From the NCBI RefSeq assembly GCF_001522545.3, contig NC_031799.1, forward strand, positions 46,393,035 to 46,457,034: a stretch of DNA of 64,000 bases, written 5' to 3'. Numbering within the stretch: position 1 is the stretch's first letter; every line of letters begins with the position of its first letter. A model generated the notes under the pieces. The model was not told the DNA's origin. It saw nothing but the letters and a program-made list of their open reading frames with translations, and did no database searches. Positions 1 through 13,085 of the stretch are shown here, one piece after another. The stretch is from Parus major (Eukaryota; Chordata; Aves; Passeriformes; Paridae). The position numbers and the translations under genes are program-made.

Positions 1-1186
1 AATCTGAGACCTGTGTGGAGTTTGAGCCTTTTAAACCTTGGCTCACACCAGGAAGGGGAGAAGAAGGAATTGCTAGGTTTCCTTGCTGGCCTATGCGGCA
101 GCTGAGGTTCTTGGAAGGGACAAAAATTATAACTTGTTCTGATGCAGCAAAATCCAGTGGTGTCATGGCAAAAAGAGTGGATCTCTATGTCCCTTTTTAA
201 AGGAAAACAAACACATCATCACCAACAACAAAAAACCCAAACAAAACAGCACAAAACGTGATGTCTTCATCAGCATATGCAGTCCAGCTGGCTTGGGTTG
301 CAGCTCCCAGGCCAGGTCCAAAGAATCAGGTTGTACACGAGCCTCATTGTTTGTGTGGGTGTCAAACAAGGCTGCAGGTGTAGAACAACTACCCTGCAAT
401 TCTTGAAATAGGTTCTGCCTGTTGTCATTGTCAGGGGTAAAGAGAGTGCAGGATTAAGGTAGGTGAAAGCCATGTTCCCGTGTGGTGCAAAGCAGGTCTT
501 GCAAAGATGGCTTTGTATTTACGTAAAAGTTTTCTTAGGGAAGTGTCATTCTGTCTGTGTAGCATAATGTCACTACTTATCCAAACAAGCAAAAAAGATA
601 ATTTCTTTCATTGTGAAAATGCACAAGGCCAGTCTTGTATGGTCTCTTCTATCACTGACTTTAAAAAATGGTGAATTTTTTGAGTCATAAGACTGGGCAA
701 TCAGGTGCCAGTTTGCCAGTTAAAGAACTGAGTAGTTTTGGTAATGCTAACAGGTAATGCTAGCAAAATGTGAAAGGACCAGGATGGCTCACTTTTTTTT
801 TTTTTCCTCCACTCACATATAACATACTTAGATGTAGTGCAATGCTGCAAGTTGCATTTAGGATTTTTTCCTAGTTTTCCACTGCAGTTGGTGTTCTGGA
901 ACTGTACTTCCCCTTTGGCTTTTCCAGCAGAATTCTGGACAAGCATCCTTAGCACCACTGCCTGATGACCATGTGCAGATGAGGTACTTCCAAGCTGCAT
1001 GGTTAAAATACCTCTTTCAAAATTACATCTGAAATCTCCACCCTAAACAAGTCAATTCTGTGAGGGGTAAAACTGAGGAAATGCTCTCAGTTTTCAATAG
1101 CTCTAACATTCTCTGCTCAGAGTGTGCAGGCAAACTCTGTAATGGCACCTGGCACTTCAGTGTCTCCACTAGGTGAAGGATAAGAA

Positions 1187-1240
1187 TTATTTTTTTTGTT
1201 TGTTTCCTTGTTTTTGTTTGTTTTTTTGTCCTTTTGTCAG
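1187..1240 (+). repeat. T/G-rich low-complexity tract
   Basis: An imperfect TTTG/TTTTG repeat (gtttgtttcc ... tttttgtttgttt). It keeps a Lys/Thr-rich - strand frame open, which is not a gene. Confidence 0.85.
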
Positions 1241-4200
1241 TTTTCAACCAGCTATGCTTAGAGTCATGTTTGTCTTTCCAAAAACTTGCTGCTAAACAAC
1301 AAATCTCAAAACCACCTGATGGGTCATTTGCTCATCTGTCTGCTGTTTTCAAATTCCAAGTTATTTAATAAATGCTAATATGATTTCTTAAACAGTAGTA
1401 TAAGTACATTCCATGTAATAGTTAACTCCTTGTCCTATTTTCCTTAACTACTGGAGTTTGATCATTGCACTTTAGAAAGTGATAGAGGGAGTGCCAGGCT
1501 GTTAAAACAAAAAAGTAACCCACCCAGCAATTAGAGAAGGAAACGTTTGCTGTACATTTGAAAAACATAGTAGATAATTGCTACCTCCTTTTTCTTCTCT
1601 GCAGAGTCTAAATTTGCAGGTGTAATTGCAGCTATCTTTGGACTCCATTTGATAAACCACCTACAGGCTTCAACATGAAGCCATCAAGGGGCCTTTTTCT
1701 AAGTGGATTTGCAGTGGTTGCTCTTCCAAATCTATAGGTTCAGATGTTCAGTCTCCTGATGCTGTTTGTGTTGACGTTCCCTGAAGCTGGTTACTACCAA
1801 AACAAAAAGCTTCCAGTCTTTGAAGGGAACCAAGCATGCTCATGGTGTGACTCCACCAGTTATTGAAAAGAAAGAAATTTAAAAATAAAGGAACAAGCTT
1901 TAAAAGCCCACCTCTTATCTGTCATTTTTTTGAGTAGTTGTATGGCCTAAATGGCCTGTATTTGTGTTTTAGTTGGGATTGACCTTTAGACGCTTGGAGA
2001 ATGGCATCTTCTATGTGTGAATGATGAAGCTTGTGGAGTTTTTCCATAAACTTACCAGCTACTCAGTAGATTGGCATTTATCCGTGTGATTTACATAGCT
2101 CTGTAACAAAAGTACAAGAAAACAGAATGAATTCTCAAAACATTTCTGATAGTGGAGGCCAAGATGGTCCTTAGGTTTTCTCTGTGAATTCCAAAAAGTA
2201 CTCAGAAGAGGTGCTCTGATGCTTTCCATACGAGGCACAAAGTGTCCTGCGTCTAATCTGATTGTTTAAAAATAAGACACAGTTTCCCACTCCAGTTCAG
2301 GGCCACACCACTGGCCACCAGCACTTTGTATGGGATTGAAGGTACTCTAGGGGAGAATTGCAGCTCTTTTGCTTAGATTAGCAAGGTATTTTTACAAATG
2401 AGATTTTATAGGGAATGTGGTAGTCTTCCTATGTGGAATGGGTGTCCAGCTGGGTCTGAAGATGTCACAGTATTAAGTGTCTGTGCACATATTTTTTGTG
2501 ATATCAGTCAACTGGGCTTGCATCTGCGGTTTGTTCACATGTCCTCCCTGCCCTGACAAATCTGTTTTCTGTAAACCTCTTGTGAAGAACTGTTTTTCTT
2601 ACCACTTTGCTATTTGTAGCTGTGACTTCCTTTGATAAGTGTGTGCGTATGTGTGACAGAATAAGTGAATCTAGAGTTGTAGCATGAAAACTGCTCTTTT
2701 ATATTGCTCTTGCTTTCCTAAGCATGGTCATTTCAGGTTTGAGTGGGTTTAAATTTCCTCAGGCTTGGTAAAGAAGAGGCAGTGTAAATGACTGAGGTTT
2801 CATGTATGTGTGCTTGCATCTTAAAAATGAAAAATACTAGATATAAGAAGTCTGTGTAAGAAGCGTAAAGAGAGCTCTTACTGGTAGTTCACAGAAAGAC
2901 CAATTTCATACACTAAAAGGTAGCTAGCAGATATTTTATACTGGAGTTTGGAATTAGTTTTAGCCACCAATAAATAAATTTCTTTTCACTGTGCTTTTGT
3001 TTTACATGAAAGAAAAAAAAAATGTTGGAAGAATTGTGAATCTGTACATTTTGGGGGCTACAAATATTTCCAGTTCTATAAAACTTTCTAATGCAAAGTA
3101 ATTTGGGTTTATTTTAGCCAAAGATAAAATATAGGGGATTTAAGTAATAAGCAAGTTTCATTGCAAATTTACAATTGTTTAACCATTTTAGCTTTTTTAA
3201 CTTTATATATTTCATTAGAATATTTATGGGAAACTGTATTCATTGACTTCTTGATATGTATTTGAGCAGATAGGGCACCTGTCTTGATATGAAGGCTCTA
3301 AGTCAATATTTTGGGAAACAACATCTTTGTTGTCTATTTTTGGCTTCAGGGGGAGGAATTGAGGGGTTTTTTTGGGGGGGTTAAATTATTTTTTTTTAGT
3401 CTTCTAAGCAGAACCTCCAAACTTATTCCAAGATGTATAAAGCTTTGTTTCTCTTAATCTGATTTAGATGTTGGCTGACAACACCACAGCTTTTCCAGAA
3501 TAAAATGTAAACGGTGGATCTGAGTTATATTTATGCCATAAATCTCAGATTTGGCAAGACAGCCAGAAAGCTGCTGTGATTTATATGGGCATGTCCCAGA
3601 TAAGGACAAGCCATGTTGTTCCTTGTTGATTTAGGAGAGCCTGGAGATGTTCCGACAGCATTTGCATCAGTCTTCAGATGCATATTTTGGACAGATTTTC
3701 TATGCAGTATGTTAAATTTAAAGGCTGTTCTAAGAAAATAGAGTCAGAGATAAGGAAGGTGTGTTAAAGCTAGGAGTTTGTTGAGATATGGAAGTAGTAG
3801 CAGGGAACAAGGGGACAAGAGGCAATCTCCTTGGATTCCCGTAATTTCTTTTTCTGTTGTTGAGGCAGACATGTGAAACATCCTTGACCTTACAGGTTTC
3901 ATTCAGATCTGTTTTGAAGGAAGTGAGTGATATATGAGATTCCCCCAAGAGCCTTAATGCTTACAGTTCAAAAGGAAAAACATATTCTTCGTTCTCGTGA
4001 TGAGCTTTGCTTGCTTTTGGTGCATTTTGAACTAAAAATAAAAGCTGCAAGAAGGTAAAACCACAACACAATTTTTTTTCTAGCCTCCAATCAGTTTGTA
4101 GTTCCAAGACTTTGCTGCCTTTATTCTTCAGTGGTTTTCTTGTCTGTGGTGGGGCCATTCTGTGCAACAACAAGATGTTTGGTGCTGAGATATTAGAGTG

Positions 4201-7200
4201 AATGTGACTTTGCTGCATTTAAAACTTAGATGGAGCAAACAACAACTGTCAAAAAAGGAAAAAATCCCCCACACACACTCCAAAAAATTCCAGAAAATAA
4301 AACCTTACAGAGAAACTTGGCTCAGCTCAGCTGATATACATGTTGAGAAAAATGTTTGGAACATTGACTGACACGTTGAAAAATGCAATTTACTGGTCTG
4401 GCTTTGAAGGATAATTCATTTTGTACTGAAGAGAATTCATGCTTTTCTTTTCCCTGCCTCCTTCTGACAGTGCCTCAGAGGAAAATATCGCTGTCACCAT
4501 CAGTGATGCAGAGAAAAGGACAGGGTGCTTTGTGAGAATGCAAACAGCTTTTGTAGCTGGAAGCTATAGTTTGTGTTGATAGCATTAGCCCAGATTTCAG
4601 TTCAGAAATTCAATTAGGTAGTAAATAACTTACTGCAGAAAAGTGCTAAAGCCTGTAATCCAATACCAAGCCTCGCACAGCACTTTCATATATCATCCGT
4701 GTTTCTACCTCAGTCGGACTCGTTGAGCAGTGACAAAAGCACTAAGGAAGGTGCTCATCAACCCATCATGGTGTGAAGTGGCTGTGGCTGGTGCTCTGCA
4801 GGTTCTCTTTCTAGATGATCATTTATCAAATATACCTTAGACATAGTATGTTCAGGTGTTTCTCTGCCATCTTTGAGGGTAGTACCCTGGGCTTCTTTTA
4901 ATCTTGCACAAAACTTTTCAGGCTTCCTCTGGTAAGTTTCCCACAGACCATAGCTCTTGCAGTCCTGTGCTAAGGGTGTAAAAAAGATTTCATTCTTTCT
5001 TGCAGTTGTGTGGGAGATAAATGCCTGGCTAGCTATTTCTTTGTAGTAAACAAAGGACAGTAAACTCTAAGGCTTTCCCTATAAAACTGGGCCTTTTAAC
5101 AGCATTTTGTTTAAAACTAGTGCAGCATTTCAGTCAGAAGTGACCTCAGTTCTTAATGGGTAGAGAAGCACCTGCCTGTTTAGATTTTAGGTGATGTGCA
5201 TTTATGTCCATTTGCTGGGTGCTAATGCAGTTCCTGCTTCAGGTTTGCTTTCTTTTTGGAAACCAATACATTTCGATAACACTTCCCCTTGCTCTAGAGA
5301 TGGCATGCGTTCTTTCTTTCTGTATAGATGTGGAAATCTGTATTGGTGGTTTGCAGTGCACTTCTCTGTGTGATTACTCAGTCCTCCGTCAGTTTAGTGC
5401 TCACCAGGTTTTTTTCTGGTGGTGATGTTAGCTGTATTTTGATGTTTCCCTGACAACGTTAGTTAATATCCTGGGTTTTGCATGGGAAATAACCCCTTTA
5501 AGCAATCACTTTCCATTGACAATTGCTTTACTGCGGGGGCCAGGCTAAGTTCAACGGGCATTAACTTGTAAGTTGTAATTGTAACTCAAGGTGGGGCCTC
5601 TTACATTTACTGCCAGGGGGAATGGCTGAAAGGTTTATAGTTTTCATTCTCCCCTGGTCAGTTTGTAACAAATATTTCTGTTGATTCCACCCACCACACC
5701 ACCCATGGTGCCTTTGCGGGTCTGTTTGCTCCTTTTTTGATTACATACTATTTATAACTTGTCTATAATATTGCTTTGCTTCTTAGTATTCCATAGAAAG
5801 CCAGTTCTCTTCCTGATTTTGCAGCACCCTTCTCAGGTGGCAGCTCAGAATTTTCATTGAACCATGCTGTCCCTGGATGACCTTTACTTTTTCATTATGT
5901 CACTAGTTTCTTGCAGAGGTGTTTCTAACTCTGAATTTCATTAGCTCAAACTGACTTCCTTCTGGAATACTTGTTGCTCAATTAGATCCACCCTGAGCTG
6001 GCTCTTGAAAGTACCTTTGGTGAAACTGCTTTTGCAAGACTTACAGAAAACAGGTGACTAAGTTACTTGAATATGTTTAATTTGACTCAGCTCCAGTGGG
6101 GAAAGAGCAGATTGTGTGTATAGTATATACACCTTTCTAAAGGATTAAACAATACATACTGATCAGCTCCTGTTCTTTTTGTGTTTTTCCCCCTCCAGCA
6201 TTTTTATTTAATGGTAACTTTCAGTTTGCTAGAAGTCTGTTAGAAACACTCCCAAGCAGAGAGCAAAACCTAACGTGTGTATATCACAGTGGGTGTGATA
6301 AGGAACACATTGAAGCACAGATTTTACTCTACTAAGTTTGCTACTTCTACCCGGTTGTTGCCTACTATTGTCTCACTTGTGGAAGTTTCTTATTCAGTAG
6401 AGTACAGTCAACCCCTCATTTCACTTCCTGTTCTCATTTAAGTATATTTTATTTCCTTGGCTCTAGAAGAATGGGGGTGGGAGAGTGTGTATATTCATAC
6501 ATCTATATTCACATATATTTATGTGACTTTGTTTTTTTCTTTCCTGTTTAAAATTGAATATCAGTGATTTCCTTGGAAGTATGTTTAGGATTATTAATAT
6601 GATGTGCTGTTATCACCTGCTTGGCTTCTTTTAAAATACCAGTTGTATGATATAATTGTCATGGCACTTACTATTGTAAAAATAACATTAAGATCTAAAA
6701 CAGTTAACAGAATAAACACTGCTGTATTTGACCACTATTTAATCCATCCCTGGAAGTTTTACATACACGATACTGCTAGAAACATTCTGAATATTTAGCT
6801 AAACAGATTTTCTCATAAGAGATTATTGAATTATTGTATAATTTGAACTTCAGGGGTTAAAATAGGAGCATTGTATTGTTCTGCAGAGTAGTATTAGGTT
6901 ATGGTAGCTAGGTAATACCGCATCTAGTTTAAGTGTAAGAATGCACAGAAAAAATCTCAGTTCCTCATTGCTTTTCTTTCTGCTTGGCAGATTGTGTCAC
7001 TTTTTAGTGTCTTGGTTTGTCATGCTGTAATTCAGGAAATAAGTCTTTCCTTTTTGTGCAATACTTTCTCTGCACAATGTGAAAATGCTAACTGGTACAC
7101 CTTGTTAACCAGTGAACATAAGAAGTCATCCACTAGCCAGTTCCTTAAGTGATTCAAGCAAAAATACTTCCTCAGTGCTGAAACCATTATGTTGGGATCT

Positions 7201-10200
7201 CTGCCTGACATCATCATAAATACAAAGAAGTTGGTAGGATTTCTCAAAGCGTGAAGATGGCATGGGGGAAGGCTATGAACATAAAGTGAAAAAACTGATC
7301 ATGTTTGCGACTGTGGACGCTTTCTTTCAGAATAAAAAAAGGCTTTTTGTGATATGGCAGATTTTCAGAATCTAGTTAGGATAGCAGAGTGAGTGTAAAT
7401 CATCACACATACAAATTTGCATAGGAAACTGATTAGGACTGGTAGTCCTGGAATGTATCTGCTATAAAAAGAATCCCTTAGAATATAAAACAAACGTGTG
7501 GGTTAAGCAACAACCTAGGAGAAACTGCTTTTTCACATTCAGCCTCTTCTCAAAACAGTATTGATACAGAGTACTGGAAAAGCTGATTTAAAAAATTGTG
7601 GGTATTCACAAATATTCACACAACTTTCAAGACACTTTTGCAAGTTGTTGCCCAGATTTTGGGTGGATGCTGTGGGATATTCCGGTGGCATGGTACAGCA
7701 CTGGAACAGTTGTGCCTGGCAGGTGTGCACGTGAGCTGTGAGCACAGTGTCTGCCCTCACTGCTGATAGTTGTCATTGGTAGTAATAGCAGGCCTTCCAA
7801 AGGAGTCACAATCCCTTGGTCCTAGGAGGGGCTGAAGATGGTGTTACTGTAGCTTGCAATTATGTTGGATGCTCCAACTCTCTGGATGCTGGGTGGGCTT
7901 AATTCTTTAAACAGAAGATGCCGACTGAGAAACTGAACACGTGATCCAAGATGAGGAGGTACGAAAGAAGAGATACAGCCTTAAACAAAAAAGAATTTAA
8001 AAGATTCCTGTTTTAATTTCTGTGCAATTTCTGAAATCAAGTACAGACTAATATGCTCATATTTTCTCTTGTGAAGAAGTTAACTAACAGCAGCTGGGAC
8101 TATTAGGCCTTGGTTGCCAAATCCTTTTTTTAAAAAGTAGGCTGAAGCAGAAGGTTAAAATACTATCATGTTACAAATAATCTTGAAAACAGCCAACTAT
8201 CATTGTGTCCATTTTGGTTTTGACCTCTGTTATTCTGTTCCAATTATATTCTCTTTGCTCCTGTTTGGCAAATGCCTAGAGATTTCTTGATGCTATTATA
8301 TTTTTCATTCAAGCACTTTTTTCTTCAGGTGAACCAAATACATTGTTTAAATCTGTAAGATAATGGAGATATATTACATTTCTTTGGTTTTGCTTTCTGA
8401 CTTTTACTTTTCCTCAGTGTAACTTTTTTCTTAAATATGATGTCCTGGGAAACTTTAGGAACCTTTCAGTATGTGTTGATAATTCATGTGCATAAATTAA
8501 TAGCTGATTATGCTACACAGTAAATTAAGATCAACAGCTACAAGAATTTTGTCTGATAAATTGAAAAAGCCACACCATACAACACTAAACTGAGGTGAAT
8601 ATATGAGTCTTGATATAATTTGGTCCCTCTTTGGGAAATATTTATAGCTTTCCAGGGATAGATTTTGAATTTTAGTGTTTATGAACAGAGTTATTTTATC
8701 TTGGAAGTTCTGGTGTACTCACCAGTGGTATATGGTGAGCCACTGCAGGCTTCTGATCTCCAGATAGATCTTCTATGAATTTTGTATGATTTTATACATT
8801 TGAAAGAAACTGTTGCTTTAATTCAGGATAACTGTAGTCTTTGATCTCATCAATGACTCAGGCCTAAATGGTGGAACTAAAATCTTCACACTTAAAAGGA
8901 ATCTTTCCAAAATGCTTAAAGTGTATAAGATTAAGAATCAGGATTAAAAAAAAAACAAACAACAAAACATGGAGATCAGCACTTTCAGTTTGCTTTTTGG
9001 AAATAGTGCCTTGTGAGTGTTTTGTGTTCCTGATTCACCACTGTGTGAATCGTTTGCCTTTAGTTTCCTGACCATGTCAGTAGCTTTGTAGTAGCCACAC
9101 TGGGGAAAATACTGAATGTACTTACCCAGTTGGCACAGGATTCTGTTTCTTTGCTTTCTGCATTTTCTTCCCCTTTATTCTTTCCAGGTCTGAGTTTTTT
9201 TCACTTCAATCCTATAGTTTTATGTACTTCTAAGTGTGATGCAACTTGGAAATTAAGCCCTATAGGAATGACAAGTAAAGGTTACCACGGCAGCTCTAGG
9301 GTATCTTGCTTTTTCCTTGTTTTGTGTTGCTAGGAAATGTTGAGATGCCTTAGGTAATCCAGAGATTACCCAAATTAAAAGGGGAAGAAAATTTATTATG
9401 GGGTTAGGTAGATCAATAATGAGACCTGTGTTTTGATTTTATCTAGCTTTTCTTCAAAACTTGTAACTGTGCTGTGGAGATATGTGCGTGTTACTGTATC
9501 TAAGCTTAGCAGTGATTTTTCTTCTAGTATCTTCAGGATTTTGTATTATACATTTATGTTCTGTGTTCAGTTTTTAAGAGGCAGAAAAGGGATTGCAAAC
9601 CTCCCGCCTGATTATATCACTGAGTGGAAAAGACTGAGTTTATGTGAAATACTGCCTGGCTCTCCTTGGTCCAGTCACCATCTTAAGTGCATTTTGGAGG
9701 GAATTCTCAGTTTCCCCCACTGCTAAGAGCACAGAGCCAACTCACTAAGTCCCTGTGTGCATGGATACGTGTGGGATTTACTCTGTGTGTCACTGGTGAT
9801 ATGCCACATAGGTGTAGAACTGGTGTGTCTTTCAGCTGGTCTGTAGCCGGTACTGTTAGAATGTCTCCAAGTCTTTGGGTACAGTGAGTGTCCAGGCAAC
9901 TGTGTCAATATCACATTTTGCTGCCAGAATTCCGTCACAGTTTATGAAGTCCTACCGTGCATTAAGTTCAGCTAAGATCCACCCTGTTTAAGTGTAACTC
10001 AAATTATTCTTTTTCAAAGCTGGAAGATGTGCTACTGTTATTTTCCTTTTATGTGTGTGGAGGCATTTTGGTGTAGGTATGTAGCAGAAGTGGTGACAGG
10101 ACTGTTTTTTCATAGGAGACATCTGTGTTGTTATTGAGGAGGATGACACTGACATGGCAGTGTGTGGATTTATTTGTGCTGTACTGGGTAATGAGTGATA

Positions 10201-10269
10201 GTGGTGCAGGAGGCCACATGTGTGAGGGCTGGAACCTTGCAGTGTTCATGGAGGGTGCCTAGGCATGAT

Positions 10270-10998
10270 CACCTCATGAAGTCAGCAAGGGTAAGGGCAA
10301 GGTGCTGCAACTGGCTAGGGGCAATCCCAGACATGAGTACAGACTGGGAGAAATCAGCTGACAGCATCCCTGTGGTGAGAGACTTGAGTTGTCATGGTTG
10401 AAAATGGTTGAGTTGTCATGGGCTCAAGCTGGTGATGCCAGAACCAAGCCCATCCTGGACTGCACCCAAAGCAGTGTGGCCAGCAGGTCGAGGCAGGTGA
10501 TTCTTTCCTTCACTCTGTCCCTGTGGGACTCCACCTGGAACACTGCATCCAGCTTGGGATCCTAACAAGACGTGGACCTCTTAAAGTGTGTCCAGAGGAA
10601 GGTCATGGAGATGATTGCAGGGATGGAGTGCCTCTGCAATAAAGACAGACTGAGAGCTCATGTTGTTCAGCCTGGAGAACAGAAGGCTTTCAGTAGCTTG
10701 AGAGGAGGTTATGAAAAGGAAGAAGAGGGACTTTTTTATATGGGTAGATAGTGACAGGAAGAGAGACAGTGATTTTAAACTGATAGCATCTTTAGATTAG
10801 ATATTAGGAAGAATTTCTTTGCCCAGAAGCTGGAAGAGGTGGCCCAGATAAACTGTGAATGCCTCATTCCTGAAGATATTCCAGGCCAGGTTGAATGGTT
10901 TGCTGAGCAACCTGGTGTGACGAGTGGCAGGATGAATTGAAACTACGTGATCTTCAAAGCCCCTTCCAGCACTAACCATTCTATGATTCTACGACGAA
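10270..10998 (+). mobile_element. CR1 LINE, 5'-truncated copy
   Basis: About 730 bp matching the CR1 3' region from the last part of the reverse transcriptase frame to the tail. Recognisable marks are GGCCAGCAGGTCGAGG near 10480, CCAGAGGAAGGTCATGGAGATGAT near 10590 in altered form, TTCAGCCTGGAGAACAGAAGG near 10668, GGAAGAATTTCTTTGCC near 10807, and the terminal ATTCTATGATTCTACGA near 10979-10996. The many differences from consensus suggest an old copy. The 5' boundary is approximate. Confidence 0.9.
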
Positions 10999-12407
10999 GT
11001 TTTTGGTGCAAGGATGCTTGCAGTAAATGTAAAATTATTTTAGTGCATTTTCCTTTAAATTGCGGGCTGGGTCGGTTTTCCTTGTAATTTTCTGTTCTGA
11101 ATGCTGTAAGCTATAGCTCTTTGTTGTGACCAGTAGCTGTAAGTCAGCTGGACAGTGCTGATAAACAATTGACAAAGTTTCCCTTTGTAAGGCATCACTC
11201 TGAAAACAGTGACTTGGAGAAGCAGCTGCAGGGAGGTAAGCATTTATGACTGATCTGCATGTTCTGCAGTAGGTGGTTCTGTAGCTGGATTTTCCTTGTT
11301 CTTCTGGTTTTAACCATTTCATGTTTCTCTGCCCCTCCTGTTCAATTTCATTTACACATGCTGTCAAGCTGGCGCATCTCTGCTCCAGCCCCTGGGGTTC
11401 AGTTGATTTCATGGGCAGTCTGCAGCAAAAGGCATAAGAGGCACCAGCTTAAGACAGAGCCCGTAGAAATTTCTGATTGCTAAATGGTCTTCAAGAGGCG
11501 TTTAGTAGTATTTGACACTTGATTTTCTTACCGCCATGGCATCTTGCGGAAGCTATGAGTTGTGTGTCAGTGGAGAACCTTCTTTGAAGGTTGTTAGGAT
11601 CTATAGCCTTTCACTGCATGTGCAGGGAGTGTGATCAGAGGTTTTTCTGTCAGCCTTCAGACTGGCTTGGCCCCTTCTAGCTGTGTGAAGGCTGCAGTCT
11701 GGAAAACCTAGGAAAAAGGCACAACTGTGTTACATGGTCTTGCATCTGGCTTGTGTGAGCAACCTTTATCCTTTCATCTGTACAAAAGAGCTGCTTGACT
11801 GCTTAATTGTTTGCCCTCAAACACACAGATTTCTGTGGTTCAGAGACAATTTCTTTTTGGACTTCTGTCTTCGGCATCCTCGAAGACAGCTGATAGCCCA
11901 TATGATTGGGACCCTGCTGGGAGAAGAGTCACAGCCAGTCATCTATTGCTGTTACCTTGTTGGTGGCAAAAACTGTGTCCCTCCAGGCTCCCTGTGCAAC
12001 TTCACATGGTTAGTGGGAGGCCTCTTCCTCTGAAGGATCTCTTTTTTTGGAATTGTCAGGAGATGAGTTGCTGAACTCCCTGATGTTGTAGGCCTCATGG
12101 GGACTTCTGTTTTCCATCAGTGGACCAATGCCTTGTCCTATGTCTTTGGCCTAATCTTCAAGAAAGAGAAGGTGTTTGTGCTTTTTGGGTGTGAGCGCAA
12201 GTTTGAGACTAGTCATCTTCCATCTCTCTGAAGAAGAAAACACTCTTAATTTTGTGGACCTGTTCAGTAACTAAAACTGCTTGCCTCTGAAATTCTGTGT
12301 TCACCCTAATTACAGTGGCAGGAAGTCTGACTCAGCTGTCTTTCAGGAGAAAAAAAAGTAAAGTCTATGCAGAGCTCACCTTTCTCACAAAGTTTCACTG
12401 AGCAGTA

Positions 12408-13085
12408 TCACAGAATAGTTTGGGTTGGAAGTGCCCTTAAGGATTGTCTAGCCCAACACTCTGCTCCCACACATCCTGTGCAATAAGCAGCGACATCCTC
12501 AACTTGATCAGGTTGCTCAAAGCCTTGAATGTTGACCTTGAATGTTCCCAGGGATGGGGCATATACAGACTCTCTGGACAACCTGTGCCAGTGTTTCACC
12601 ATCCCTGTCATACCAAATTTCTTCCTTATATCCAGTTCAAATCTACCGTCTTCTAGTTTAAAAGTTTTACTTCTTGTCCTATTCCAATGGGCCTGCTGTC
12701 TTCCTTATATGTCCCATTTAAGTATTAAAAAGCTGCACTAGGGTCTCCCTGTAGCCTTCACTTTCCAGGCTGAACAATCCCAAGTCTCTCATAGGAGAGA
12801 TGCTCCGGCCTGATAATTTCTGTGGTCCTTCTGTAAGACCTGTTCAAATGTATCCATTATTTCTGTGCTGAGGATCTCAGAGCTGGGTAGAATGTTCTAG
12901 GCAGGGTCTCATGAGAGCAGAATAAAGGTGCAGAATCACCTCCTTGGACCTGCTGGCCATGCTTTCTTAGCTTTTCATCCACCAAGATCCCCAAGTGCTT
13001 CTCAGCAGGACTGCTCTCTTTCTGTTCACACCTCAACCTGTATTCAGCTGGGCTGTATCCTTACTGGCCATACTGTACAGAGTGG
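12408..13085 (-). mobile_element. CR1 LINE, antisense to DGKQ
   Basis: Starts on the + strand with a tail-like TCACAGAATAGTTTGGGTTGG and continues with the antisense of the CR1 3' end (GATCAGGTTGCTCAAAGCC, CCCTGTCATACC..., CACCAAGATCCCCAAGTGCTT). It is diverged, with short indels. The 5' end of the element near 13085 is approximate. It lies 1.4 kb downstream of an oppositely oriented CR1. Confidence 0.88.

Noticed and set aside
11734..12074. Two overlapping + strand frames (99 and 87 codons) before the second CR1
   Set aside because: Different frames of the same DNA with unrelated translations and no recognised protein.
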